Of a stretch of DNA of 64,000 bases, positions 9,158-16,633 are shown in pieces. Where the stretch lies: contig JACRCN010000106.1 of NCBI GenBank assembly GCA_016219005.1, forward strand, positions 26,053-90,052, given 5' to 3'. Each line of letters begins with the position of its first letter. Position 1 is the first letter of the stretch. The position numbers were made by a program, and so were the translations under genes. Under the pieces are notes generated by a model. That model had not been told where the DNA came from. It saw only the letters and a program-made list of their open reading frames with translations, and ran no database searches. This DNA is from Deltaproteobacteria bacterium. Lineage in GTDB: Bacteria > Desulfobacterota > Desulfobacteria > Desulfobacterales > SpSt-501.

Positions 9158-9346
9158 TTGGCCGAAGACTTCTGTGATCTGACCCGGTTGATCCGCAGCA
9201 TTCAGCGACTTGAGGGCAATCCCGCTTGCTTCGGCACCGTCGAGAATTCCTGCGAGCGTACCGGGTGTGCGTGGCGCGAATACTGCCGCACCCCCCTTAA
9301 CCGTGCGGACCTTCCGGGTGAGACGGACGACGAAACTGTGCATTAG
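9158..9346 (+). CDS. Small Cys-containing hypothetical protein
   Basis: 62 residues starting at TTG 9158, chosen because AAGGAGGG lies seven bases upstream. A longer GTG start at 9107 has no ribosome binding site. The sequence holds four Cys after the first residues (DFCDL, PACFGT, SCERTGC, REYC), enough for a small metal site or disulfides, and a conserved-looking core LIRSIQRLEGNPACFGT. No function is assigned. It precedes a PilZ protein. Confidence 0.55.
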   Translation: MAEDFCDLTRLIRSIQRLEGNPACFGTVENSCERTGCAWREYCRTPLNRADLPGETDDETVH

Positions 9347-9453
9347 TAGCGACACCCGGCGGCGCGATGTTCCCCACAGGGGAGAGTCGCAATGGCTGAA
9401 CCTGCGGCGGCGGTCATGACCGCCACCGGAAAATGCCGGGAAAGGGGCCTCTC

Positions 9454-9765
9454 ATGGAAAAACGGGAAGACAAACGCCACAAAAGCGACACGGCGGTCAT
9501 GTGCAGCTTCTTGACCACCCTGCGTCGCGGTGAGCCGGTGGACGGCATCATGAAGAACTTCGGCTGCGGCGGCATGTATGCCGAACTGCGCGCCCACTTC
9601 AAGGCGGGCACGATCCTCGTTGTCCGATCAACCGGCAGCCCATCCGGGTGGCCCAATAAAGACGGATATCGCTCGATTTCGCTGGCGGAAGTCAAGTGGT
9701 CGGAATCCAGGCCCGTACGGGGCGCTATCTGCTACGGCACCGGCCTGAAATATTTGATGATGTGA
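9454..9765 (+). CDS. PilZ-domain (c-di-GMP-binding) protein
   Basis: 103 residues with a PilZ-like layout: a basic N-terminal motif (KREDKRHKSD, a weak RxxxR), a NFGCGGMYAE stretch at the position of the NxSxxG motif, and the closing strand VKWSESRPVRGAICYGTGLKY. PilZ proteins bind c-di-GMP and control motility, exopolysaccharide or secretion. The NxSxxG motif is imperfect, so nucleotide binding may be weak or absent. ATG 9454 follows a GGGGC stretch that is only a weak ribosome binding site. Confidence 0.65.
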   Translation: MEKREDKRHKSDTAVMCSFLTTLRRGEPVDGIMKNFGCGGMYAELRAHFKAGTILVVRSTGSPSGWPNKDGYRSISLAEVKWSESRPVRGAICYGTGLKYLMM

Positions 9766-9929
9766 ACTCGCTAACCCTGGCGCAAACGAATGACCTGCGG
9801 GCACTGGACCATGACGGCCGGCGCGTGTTCCGAAATTTTACGCTCAGCAAACTCGATCAACCGGTCTACCATGCACCGCAGCGCTCGGATCACCTTGGGC
9901 TGCTGCATCTCGATTGAAAGGAGGCTGGT

Positions 9930-10217
9930 ATGAATGAAACCCACGACGATGTCATTCGCGCCAAGCATTTGCCCAGGATCGGCCAATCCGTCCGCAGCCG
10001 AAAGTACGGAACGTGGTGGCGGGTCATCGAGAAGAAAGAGGTCTGGCTCAACACCTCGGATGACCCGAAAACCGGTGCTTGCCGGGTGATGCCGGCCATC
10101 TACCTATGTTACTGGCGCGTGCAGGACGGCCAGCAGCCCGGCATCGGAAAGATGCTCGGCTACTCCTACTCGCTCCACGACAACACCTTTGAAGCGAACT
10201 GGGAATTACTGAATTGA
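9930..10217 (+). CDS. Conserved-looking hypothetical protein, 95 aa
   Basis: Starts at ATG behind AAAGGAGG, a strong ribosome binding site. The protein is rich in aromatic residues (YGTWWRVIEKKEVWL, YLCYWRVQDG, YSYSLHDNTFEANWELL) and has neither a signal peptide nor a membrane segment. The family was not recognised. It lies between the PilZ gene and a universal stress protein on the same strand. Confidence 0.6.
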   Translation: MNETHDDVIRAKHLPRIGQSVRSRKYGTWWRVIEKKEVWLNTSDDPKTGACRVMPAIYLCYWRVQDGQQPGIGKMLGYSYSLHDNTFEANWELLN

Positions 10218-10294
10218 CGCCGCGAGCTGCCGCCGTCGAAACTCAACGCCACGCATGCGGATGGCGGATGCTTTCGTATCCGAAGGAGGTGACG

Positions 10295-10732
10295 ATGTTC
10301 ACACATCTTCTGCTGCCGACCGACGGGTCGGAATTGTCGGAAACCGCCGTCCGAAGCGGAGTTCAATTCGCCAAGAGCATCAACGCCAAAGTAACCGGCT
10401 TCTGCGTGATCCCCGAATTGCATTTTTTCAGCTACGAGACGGAGATTCCCGCGGACGTCAAGCAACGGGTGGTCAGGGAAAGCAGAGCGCTGGCGGAAAA
10501 ACACCTCGCCGTGGTTGAAGCCGCGGCAAGAAAAGCGGGGGTCACGTGTGACACCGCCCACGTGACCAGCGACCTACCCTACGATGCGATCGTCAAGGCC
10601 GCCGCGGAAAAAGGTTGCGATCTGATCATGATGGCATCCCATGGCCGCAGGGGCGTGAAGGGCCTGCTGCTCGGCAGCGAAACCCAGAAAGTGCTGGCAC
10701 ACTCCAAGATCCCCGTGCTGGTGTTCCGTTGA
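10295..10732 (+). CDS. Universal stress protein (UspA family)
   Basis: 145 residues with the UspA fold: N-terminal THLLLPTDGSELSETAV, and the C-terminal nucleotide-binding stretch MMASHGRRGVKGLLLGSETQKVLAHSKIPVLVFR, which has the G-2x-G-9x-G-S/T pattern of ATP-binding members. ATG 10295 follows GAAGGAGGTGAC and was preferred to an upstream in-frame start. Usp proteins aid survival under stress; the exact role is not deducible. Confidence 0.9.
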   Translation: MFTHLLLPTDGSELSETAVRSGVQFAKSINAKVTGFCVIPELHFFSYETEIPADVKQRVVRESRALAEKHLAVVEAAARKAGVTCDTAHVTSDLPYDAIVKAAAEKGCDLIMMASHGRRGVKGLLLGSETQKVLAHSKIPVLVFR

Positions 10733-10843
10733 ACGCCGGGAAAGCGCGTCGCGGCCCGGGTCTTCGGGATCCGGACCACAGAATTTCGGCGACGGTTAAA
10801 CCGGGTCCGCTATCGGGCAAGGAAGGCGTTTCAATTCTGCAGC

Positions 10844-10879
10844 AAAAAAAAGGGGTCAGGCCGAATAGCCCAACCCCTT
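10844..10879 (-). terminator. Intrinsic terminator of the PEP-CTERM gene
   Basis: Read on the minus strand, arms AAGGGGT (10873-10879) and ACCCCTT (10850-10856) enclose a second short GC pairing, and the hairpin is followed by a run of eight T. It lies just beyond the minus-strand PEP-CTERM stop. The plus strand has no T-run after it, so it serves the minus gene. Confidence 0.75.
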
Positions 10880-10897
10880 CTAACGCAATTCATTTAA

Positions 10898-11074
10898 TTA
10901 TTTCTTGAATTTCTTCCTCCTGATGATAGACAGGCCGATTAAGGTCGCTCCCATTAGAATCATCGTTGCCGATTCAGGAATTGACGATATCCTAACATTG
11001 TCTGCGAAAGCAGTCAGTGGTGAAAGCAACCAGACACATGATGATAATGCAGCTATTTTGAGTTTTTCTTTCAT
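10898..11074 (-). CDS. Minimal PEP-CTERM sorting-signal protein, 58 aa
   Basis: An N-terminal Sec signal (MKEKLKIAALSS, then a hydrophobic core ending TAFA) is followed after only about nine residues by a PEP-CTERM-like tail: PESATMILMGATLIGL then IIRRKKFKK. PEP-CTERM tails direct exosortase-dependent processing and are often tied to exopolysaccharide. The start at 11074 is set by AGGAGG ten bases upstream. Almost no mature protein lies between signal and tail, and the gene is far richer in A+T than its neighbours. It may be a tiny surface peptide or a gene that lost its middle. Confidence 0.72.
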   Translation of the reverse strand: MKEKLKIAALSSCVWLLSPLTAFADNVRISSIPESATMILMGATLIGLSIIRRKKFKK

Positions 11075-11302
11075 ATCAATCAAACCTCCTGTATTTGGAT
11101 AATGCAAAATTCATGCAATAAAATGCTTTTTGTTCGATTATTTAATATCGATGTAATAACAAATAGATATGATAAGGCAGGAAGAAATCAGAGCGGGCTT
11201 TATAAAAAACTTTTCATCTTATTAGGATATTTTTTCAATAGAACTATTACACGGTCTACGATGGATGACCGCAGATGTGTTCTGGGATAGGATTGTGTCT
11301 GA

Positions 11303-12601
11303 TCAGTCCGGGAGCAGGTCGTAAAAAAACCGCATCACATCCGAGCGCGTGAGGATGCCGATCACCCGGCCGTCATCGACCACGGGCAGGCGGCCCACGT
11401 CATGCTTGACCATGATCGCGGCGGCCTGCATCGGGCTGTTGCCCGGCGCAATGGTCAGCACCTCCTTCGACATGAAGGCTTTGACCGTCGACTTCAACTG
11501 GGAATCCTTGCGCACCCGCCGGAAGTCGCGGCGTGAGACCATCCCGACGATCCGGCCGTCGTCGACCACCGGGATCCCCGTGATTCCCTGGTTACGCAGC
11601 ATCATGGCGACCTCTTCCATGGTGGTTTGGGAACAGACCGTGCTCACCGGGAAAGACATCAAGTCGCTGATCTGCACCGATGACTGCTGGTTGCCCTGGA
11701 TCAACTCCCGGATCCACTGCTCCACCGCGTCCGGATGGACGGCCTTGAGATGGGCCGACCCGGCCCGGGGGTGGCCGCCGCCCCCCATGCTGCGCATGAT
11801 CGAGCCCACGTCGAGCCCCTCGGCCTGACCGCGGCCGATCACCATGCAGCGGCCCTGCCCGGGCTCGGAAAAAATACCAAAGGCGGCGTCGACGTTGAGT
11901 ATCTCCATGGCCATCCGCACAACCACCGCCAGGCTGTCGACGTGACCCGCGATGTTGACCTTGTTGATGCTGATGCGGTGCCCCTTGATCTTCGAGCGCT
12001 CGGCGTTTTGCAGCATCTGGGACAGGATCGCCTTGTGCTTCTCGCTGTATGCCGGCTTCAGAAAGGTGCTCAGGATGAGCAGGTCCGCTTTGCGTTCCAG
12101 GAGCCAGCCGGCGGCGTGGGCGTCTTCGGACGTGGTGGACGGGAAGGTGAGATTGCCGGTGTCCTCGTAGATGCCCGCCAGGAGCAGAGTGGCCTGCATC
12201 GGCGTCAGGGGCTTGCGCTTTTTCTTCAGCTCCCGCACCATCAGGGTGGTGGCAGCACCGACGGGCTCGATGCAGCTCCACGAGGGGCGAATCGACCCGG
12301 TTCCGGTGTGATGGTCCCACAGGAGGACCTCGATCCCGTTGCGGTCCTTGAGCGCTTCCATCCGGTCGAGGCGGCTCCAGCTGTTCACATCCACGACGAT
12401 CAGCCGGTCCACCGCCTTCAGGTCCACATCGGCGGCCGTGTGCGTCAAAAAAAGTTCCTTGTGGATGGACAGAAAGGCCTTGACGTTGGGGTTCAGGTTT
12501 TTCGGGAGGACCGCCAGGGCATCCTGAAAAATAAGGGTGGCGGCGATGACGGAGGCAAGGGCATCGAAATCGGTATTTTTATGCGTGGTGACAATCTGCA
12601 T
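11303..12601 (-). CDS. DHH/DHHA1 phosphoesterase with two CBS domains
   Basis: 432 residues. The DHH domain has THKNTDFDALAS at 6-17, the DVNS motif and DHHTGTG at 96-102. A DHHA1 domain with GGGGHPRAGSAH at about 273-284 follows, then two CBS domains (about 312-370 and 374-428) with MVSRRDFRR and ILTRSDVMRF. In many deltaproteobacteria the same architecture continues into a poly(A) polymerase/tRNA nucleotidyltransferase; here it stops after the second CBS. It probably hydrolyses a phosphoester or short RNA/dinucleotide under adenylate control by CBS. ATG 12601 follows CAGGAG and was preferred to an upstream start. Confidence 0.85.
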   Translation of the reverse strand: MQIVTTHKNTDFDALASVIAATLIFQDALAVLPKNLNPNVKAFLSIHKELFLTHTAADVDLKAVDRLIVVDVNSWSRLDRMEALKDRNGIEVLLWDHHTGTGSIRPSWSCIEPVGAATTLMVRELKKKRKPLTPMQATLLLAGIYEDTGNLTFPSTTSEDAHAAGWLLERKADLLILSTFLKPAYSEKHKAILSQMLQNAERSKIKGHRISINKVNIAGHVDSLAVVVRMAMEILNVDAAFGIFSEPGQGRCMVIGRGQAEGLDVGSIMRSMGGGGHPRAGSAHLKAVHPDAVEQWIRELIQGNQQSSVQISDLMSFPVSTVCSQTTMEEVAMMLRNQGITGIPVVDDGRIVGMVSRRDFRRVRKDSQLKSTVKAFMSKEVLTIAPGNSPMQAAAIMVKHDVGRLPVVDDGRVIGILTRSDVMRFFYDLLPD

Positions 12602-13123
12602 TCGGATCGGCTCCTGTCGGTAAGGACCCCGCGCGACCGATGGTCCTCCTTCACGATGAAAGGCGCAGCGCCGGCGTGGAACTCCAAATGACACTCCGCC
12701 TTTTCGATCATTCTATCACATGGGCTTGCGGCCGCACAAGCGCCGGTCATACCCGGATATTTCACGTGCCAAGACGGCTGCAGCCGCAAGGCGTCGGGTC
12801 ATGAAGATCTACGATGGTAGCGCGAATGGCCCGCAACGCAGCGGATGCAGCCCCAGATCGGCTCGCCCGCAGCGAGAACATTTTTCAGAATCGCTCCAGT
12901 TGCGCGTCCGCGAAGTCTCGCTGACAAACTGTATCGGCTGAAATGCGGAGCTAATAAGCTCAATTCGCCGGTTTCTTTCTTACTAATGCCGATTCTGAAA
13001 AATTTTCATGAATTGTGCGGGCTAACAGGACTTCTCGGCAAAGGGTTTCGTGAGCTCCGGTTGACAGAAACGCGGGGTTTGATAATAGTGCCATGTGAAA
13101 CTTAACCGTCAGGGGGTATCGCC
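12602..13123. other. Intergenic stretch, 522 bases, divergent promoter region
   Basis: It lies between two divergent genes. Nothing coding was supported. Its right half is AT-rich and carries the candidate promoter of the ACT gene described separately. Confidence 0.5.
13061..13086 (+). promoter_or_regulatory. Candidate sigma70-type promoter of the ACT gene
   Basis: A perfect TTGACA (13061-13066) is followed after 14 bases by GATAAT (13081-13086). The spacer is shorter than the usual 16-18, so strength is doubtful, but it sits 38 bases before the start codon in an AT-rich patch. Confidence 0.4.
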
Positions 13124-13678
13124 GTGAACAAGGCCATTCTTTCAATTCTGGGACGCGACCGGCCGGGGATCGTCGCCGCTGTCGCGCGGGTGCTGTTCGA
13201 GCAGAGCTGCAACATCGAAAACGTGAGCCAAACCATGCTGCAAAGCGAGTTTGCCGGCATTTTCATCGTCTCCCTGCCACACGGGCTCGCCGTCGAAACG
13301 CTGCACGAGGCGCTTTTCAAGCGCCTGTCGGTGGTGGGCCTGCACGTGCACACCAAGCCGTGCGAGCCGCCGGAGGCAGCCGGCGCGGCCAAGCCGTGCG
13401 AGCCTTTCGTCATCACCACTCGCGGCCCGGACCGCAAGGGCCTGGTCGCAGACATGTCCCAGGTCATCGCCCACTACGGGGTCAACATCACCAACCTGCA
13501 GGCGGTGTTCAAAGGCGGGGATGCGCCCGGAGACAACCTGATGATCTACGAGGTGGACGTCCCCCTGACCATCGACCCGCAGGCGCTCGTTCGCGATCTG
13601 CGGGCCAAGGCGGAAACACTGCACCTCGACATCAACATTCAACACCGCCACATTTTCGAAACCCTTCACCGCATATGA
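13124..13678 (+). CDS. Two-ACT-domain protein (GcvR/UPF0237-like)
   Basis: 184 residues with two ACT domains: about 4-75 (ILGRDRPGIVAAVARVLFE) and about 95-175 (TTRGPDRKGLVADMSQVIAHYG). ACT pairs bind small ligands such as amino acids; the layout resembles the glycine cleavage regulator GcvR and the formate/PFL-associated ACT proteins. GTG start with AGGGGG upstream. The last 200 bases are present a second time, diverged and frameshifted, at 39836-40035 upstream of a PFL/UPF0210 gene. In other bacteria ACT and PFL genes are neighbours, so this gene may have been separated from its partner. Confidence 0.82.
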   Translation: MNKAILSILGRDRPGIVAAVARVLFEQSCNIENVSQTMLQSEFAGIFIVSLPHGLAVETLHEALFKRLSVVGLHVHTKPCEPPEAAGAAKPCEPFVITTRGPDRKGLVADMSQVIAHYGVNITNLQAVFKGGDAPGDNLMIYEVDVPLTIDPQALVRDLRAKAETLHLDINIQHRHIFETLHRI

Positions 13679-13681
13679 TTC
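13481..13681 (+). repeat. Direct repeat, left copy (3' end of ACT gene)
   Basis: 201 bases covering the end and stop of the ACT gene. They align with 39836-40035 with about 20 substitutions and one missing base (counted by eye, about 90% identity). Similarity starts at GTCAACATCAC and stops at CATATGATTC, so both edges are sharp. Confidence 0.9.
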
Positions 13682-13745
13682 AGATAGAGGAGATTTCTGA
13701 CATTCTGATATTAATTTGACCTGAAGGGGAACCAATGGTCTGAGT

Positions 13746-13786
13746 CCGGGCACTAATAGCGCATAGCTGTTTGCCCGGTTTTTTTT
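13746..13786 (+). terminator. Intrinsic terminator after the ACT gene
   Basis: Perfect arms CCGGGCA (13746-13752) and TGCCCGG (13772-13778) with a 19-base loop, directly followed by eight T. It lies 68 bases after the ACT stop. It argues that the kinase downstream is transcribed separately and starts after this hairpin. Confidence 0.85.
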
Positions 13787-13850
13787 GATGATTGTGGCGA
13801 ATATTATTTTTGTTGTCTCCTTCCAGTTCGCACGCAAAAGGACGGCAAAC

Positions 13851-16040
13851 ATGAATCTCAACGATAACACAAAGCCTCCGATTCGTGGTTCACTTAGAAT
13901 CGCTATCATTTTTGCCGCTATTTCAATTTGTTGGATACCGATATCCGATCAATTATTGTATCATTTCATAACTGACCCGGTTTATCTTACCAAAGCCCAA
14001 ACGGTTAAAGGGTGGCTGTTTGTCATTGCAACAAGTCTCTTAATTTATTACCTGCTCAGAAGGGAAATCGGGAACTATTTTCGTGCAGAAAAGGCATTGC
14101 TGGAATCCGAGAGAAGATTTCGTGTTGTGCTGGAAAAAATTGCCCTTGTTGGCGTCATGTTGGATAGGGAGGGACATATTACACTTGCCAATGATTGTCT
14201 GCTCGACCTCACGGGATGGACGAGAGAGGAGGTGTTGGGGCGAAGCTGGTTTGGATTATTCCTGCCAGCTGAAATCCGCAGCGAAATTGAATCGCTATTT
14301 TTTAACACCATTGAAACAGGCAATATCCCGAAAAGGCATGAAAATGAAATCCTCACCCGTAAGGCAGAGAAGCGCCTCATAGCCTGGAACAACACTGTTG
14401 TTCGCGATGAGACCGATAGGATCATAGGGGTAACCAGTGTCGGCGAAGACATCACCGTGCGTAAGCAGGTGGATGAAAAGCTGAGACAAACTGAAAAAAA
14501 GTATAGGGAGCTTGCCGAATCACTGCCTCAGGTAATATTTGAAATCGATTCAAAAGCCAATCTAATTTACATAAACCGCACAGGTTATGAGCTTTTTGGT
14601 TATACCCCTGAGGATTTCGTGAACGGTTTTAATGTGCTGCAAGCATTTATTCCTGAGGATAGAGAGCGAGTTGCCCGCGACTTCATGCTCAATTTTCAAG
14701 GACAGAGGTTGGGCAGGCAGGACTATACGGCCATTAAAAAAGATGGAACGAAACTCCCTGTCGGTGTTCACGCCAATCGAGTCATGAGCGGGGCGGCCGC
14801 GACCGGCGTCAGAGGGATCCTGATTGACCTCACCCTTATTCAACAAACTGAAGCGGAAAAAAAGAAACTCGAAGCCCAGCTGCAGCAGGCTCAAAAAATA
14901 GAGGCCATCGGAGTCTTGGCCGGCGGCATAGCCCACGATTTCAATAATATTCTTAGCGTCATTATCGGCAACGCTGACATCCTGGAAATCTCGGGTGGCG
15001 TGTCACAGGCCGATATGCCCTGCGTGCAGCAGATTCTGGCCGCTGGGGAACGGGCCAAGCAACTCGTGAAGCAAATCCTGGCATTCAGCCGCCGGGGAGA
15101 GCAGCAGCGACTGTTGGTCAACTTGAAGCCGGTGGTAAAAGAGACGTTTGATTTCCTAAAATCCACCCTGCCCAGCAGCATTGAAGTATGCCAGAACATC
15201 CAAGCAGACGCTGGGGCGGCAATTCTGGGAGATCCCACCCAGATGCAGCAGGTGCTTATGAACCTGTGTACCAACGGCGCCCATGCAATGGAAAACCGGG
15301 AAAACGGGGTGCTTGAGATCGGTCTGGAGAAGATGTTTCTAACGGAGGAGGAGGCGCACTTCCAATCGGATGTAGATCCCGGAGAGTTTGTCAAAATGAC
15401 GGTCAAAGACAACGGGGTGGGGATCGAACCATCGGTTCTGGAGCGCATTTTCGAGCCTTATTTCACGACAAAGGAGCCGGGAAAGGGGACTGGCCTCGGA
15501 CTGTCCGTGGTTCACGGGATCGTCAAATCTCACGGCGGCTTCATCAAGGTGTACAGCGAGCCCGGGAAAGGGACCTGCTTTCATGTATTTTTCCCGGTCG
15601 CATCCGAAGGCAATCAGCCAGCAGCGGCACCTGATGACAGGAGACTCCCCGGAGGCTCCGAGACACTTCTGCTGGTGGACGATGAAAAGATCTTGGTCGA
15701 CATGACGCAGCAAATGCTCGAACGCTTAGGCTACCGGGCCGAAACGCGAACAAGCCCGCTGGAAGCGATAGAGGCCTTTCGCGCCAACCCCGATAAATAC
15801 CACGCCGTCATCACGGACATGACCATGCCCCAGATGAATGGAATAAGCCTGTCAAAGAAATTGCTGGAAATCCGGGGAAGCCTTCCCATCCTGTTATGCA
15901 CCGGGTTCAGCGACCAAGCCAACGAGAAAAAGGCCCGCGCGGCTGGGGTCAGGGAGTTTGCCTTCAAACCGTTGGCGTTGAGTGACCTTGCAAATACCCT
16001 GAGAAAGATGCTGGATGAAGCAAAGGTTGATCGTGGATAG
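13851..16040 (+). CDS. Membrane PAS-PAS hybrid histidine kinase with receiver domain
   Basis: 729 residues. Two membrane segments (about 15-33 and 52-69) with a short loop, then two PAS domains (about 85-205 and 215-335), a HisKA domain with His362 in GGIAHDFNNIL, a HATPase domain (MNLCTNGAHAM, DNGVGIEP, GKGTGLGLSV) and a C-terminal receiver with DDEK and phospho-acceptor Asp656 (VITDMTMPQMNG). This is the common NtrB-like hybrid type of Desulfobacterota. ATG 13851 was chosen behind AAAGGA because the longer form would start inside the upstream terminator. No partner regulator lies beside it. Confidence 0.9.
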   Translation: MNLNDNTKPPIRGSLRIAIIFAAISICWIPISDQLLYHFITDPVYLTKAQTVKGWLFVIATSLLIYYLLRREIGNYFRAEKALLESERRFRVVLEKIALVGVMLDREGHITLANDCLLDLTGWTREEVLGRSWFGLFLPAEIRSEIESLFFNTIETGNIPKRHENEILTRKAEKRLIAWNNTVVRDETDRIIGVTSVGEDITVRKQVDEKLRQTEKKYRELAESLPQVIFEIDSKANLIYINRTGYELFGYTPEDFVNGFNVLQAFIPEDRERVARDFMLNFQGQRLGRQDYTAIKKDGTKLPVGVHANRVMSGAAATGVRGILIDLTLIQQTEAEKKKLEAQLQQAQKIEAIGVLAGGIAHDFNNILSVIIGNADILEISGGVSQADMPCVQQILAAGERAKQLVKQILAFSRRGEQQRLLVNLKPVVKETFDFLKSTLPSSIEVCQNIQADAGAAILGDPTQMQQVLMNLCTNGAHAMENRENGVLEIGLEKMFLTEEEAHFQSDVDPGEFVKMTVKDNGVGIEPSVLERIFEPYFTTKEPGKGTGLGLSVVHGIVKSHGGFIKVYSEPGKGTCFHVFFPVASEGNQPAAAPDDRRLPGGSETLLLVDDEKILVDMTQQMLERLGYRAETRTSPLEAIEAFRANPDKYHAVITDMTMPQMNGISLSKKLLEIRGSLPILLCTGFSDQANEKKARAAGVREFAFKPLALSDLANTLRKMLDEAKVDRG

Positions 16041-16633
16041 AAAACCTTCCCCTTTTTCATCCCGGATGGGGAAACCGCGGTCCTAATTATATCGGATACT
16101 TCCAGCGGGCGGGCTAAGCCTCTAAGGCTTCTTGCGCTAATTGCGTCTATTTTCAACACCTACGATTACTGCCGTTTCACTGCTGTAAATTCCAAACTGA
16201 TGGAATCGTAGGGTGATTTTTTTAAAATACAGGATTCACCTACTTTTCGTAGCCTCAGGTTTCGGCTATAAAACCTGAACCGTACCGATGAACGGCTGTT
16301 CCAATGAGATCAGGCACAGTAAAACTCATCCGGACTCGGTATTTCGGTGGATAAAGCCCGGGCTAACATCACGATGATCTTTGGTGTGACCAAGTAGCAA
16401 AGCAATTCACTTTGAAGCCAGCCTCGCTCTGAGCCCAGGGCGATTCAATCTGTCAGGATGGATCCCCGGGCGTGGTCGATGCCGACGGGGGCCCCACAAA
16501 AATGATTGATTAATGGCCTGTCGGGCACCTATGCACCCTTACACTCTCGGGTTAACCGGCTTCATTGCAGGATTTGGCAGCAGCGATCCGCCATCACAAG
16601 TTTGAAGTGTTAACCTTCTCGCGGAGGCCGCCG
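16041..16633. other. Intergenic stretch, 593 bases
   Basis: No gene supported. It holds a terminator-like inverted repeat (16159-16223) and a perfect 8-base hairpin TCAGGTTT/AAACCTGA (16255-16262 with 16271-16278) lacking a T-run. The rest shows nothing recognisable. Confidence 0.5.
16159..16223 (+). terminator. Possible long-loop terminator after the hybrid kinase
   Basis: Perfect arms CCTACGATT (16159-16167) and AATCGTAGG (16204-16212), then GTGA and seven T. The 36-base loop is long for an intrinsic terminator, so this could equally be a different inverted repeat. Confidence 0.4.

Noticed and set aside
11102..11290. Short AT-rich plus-strand ORF (62 codons)
   Set aside because: No ribosome binding site and no protein-like pattern; it lies in the upstream region of the divergent PEP-CTERM gene.
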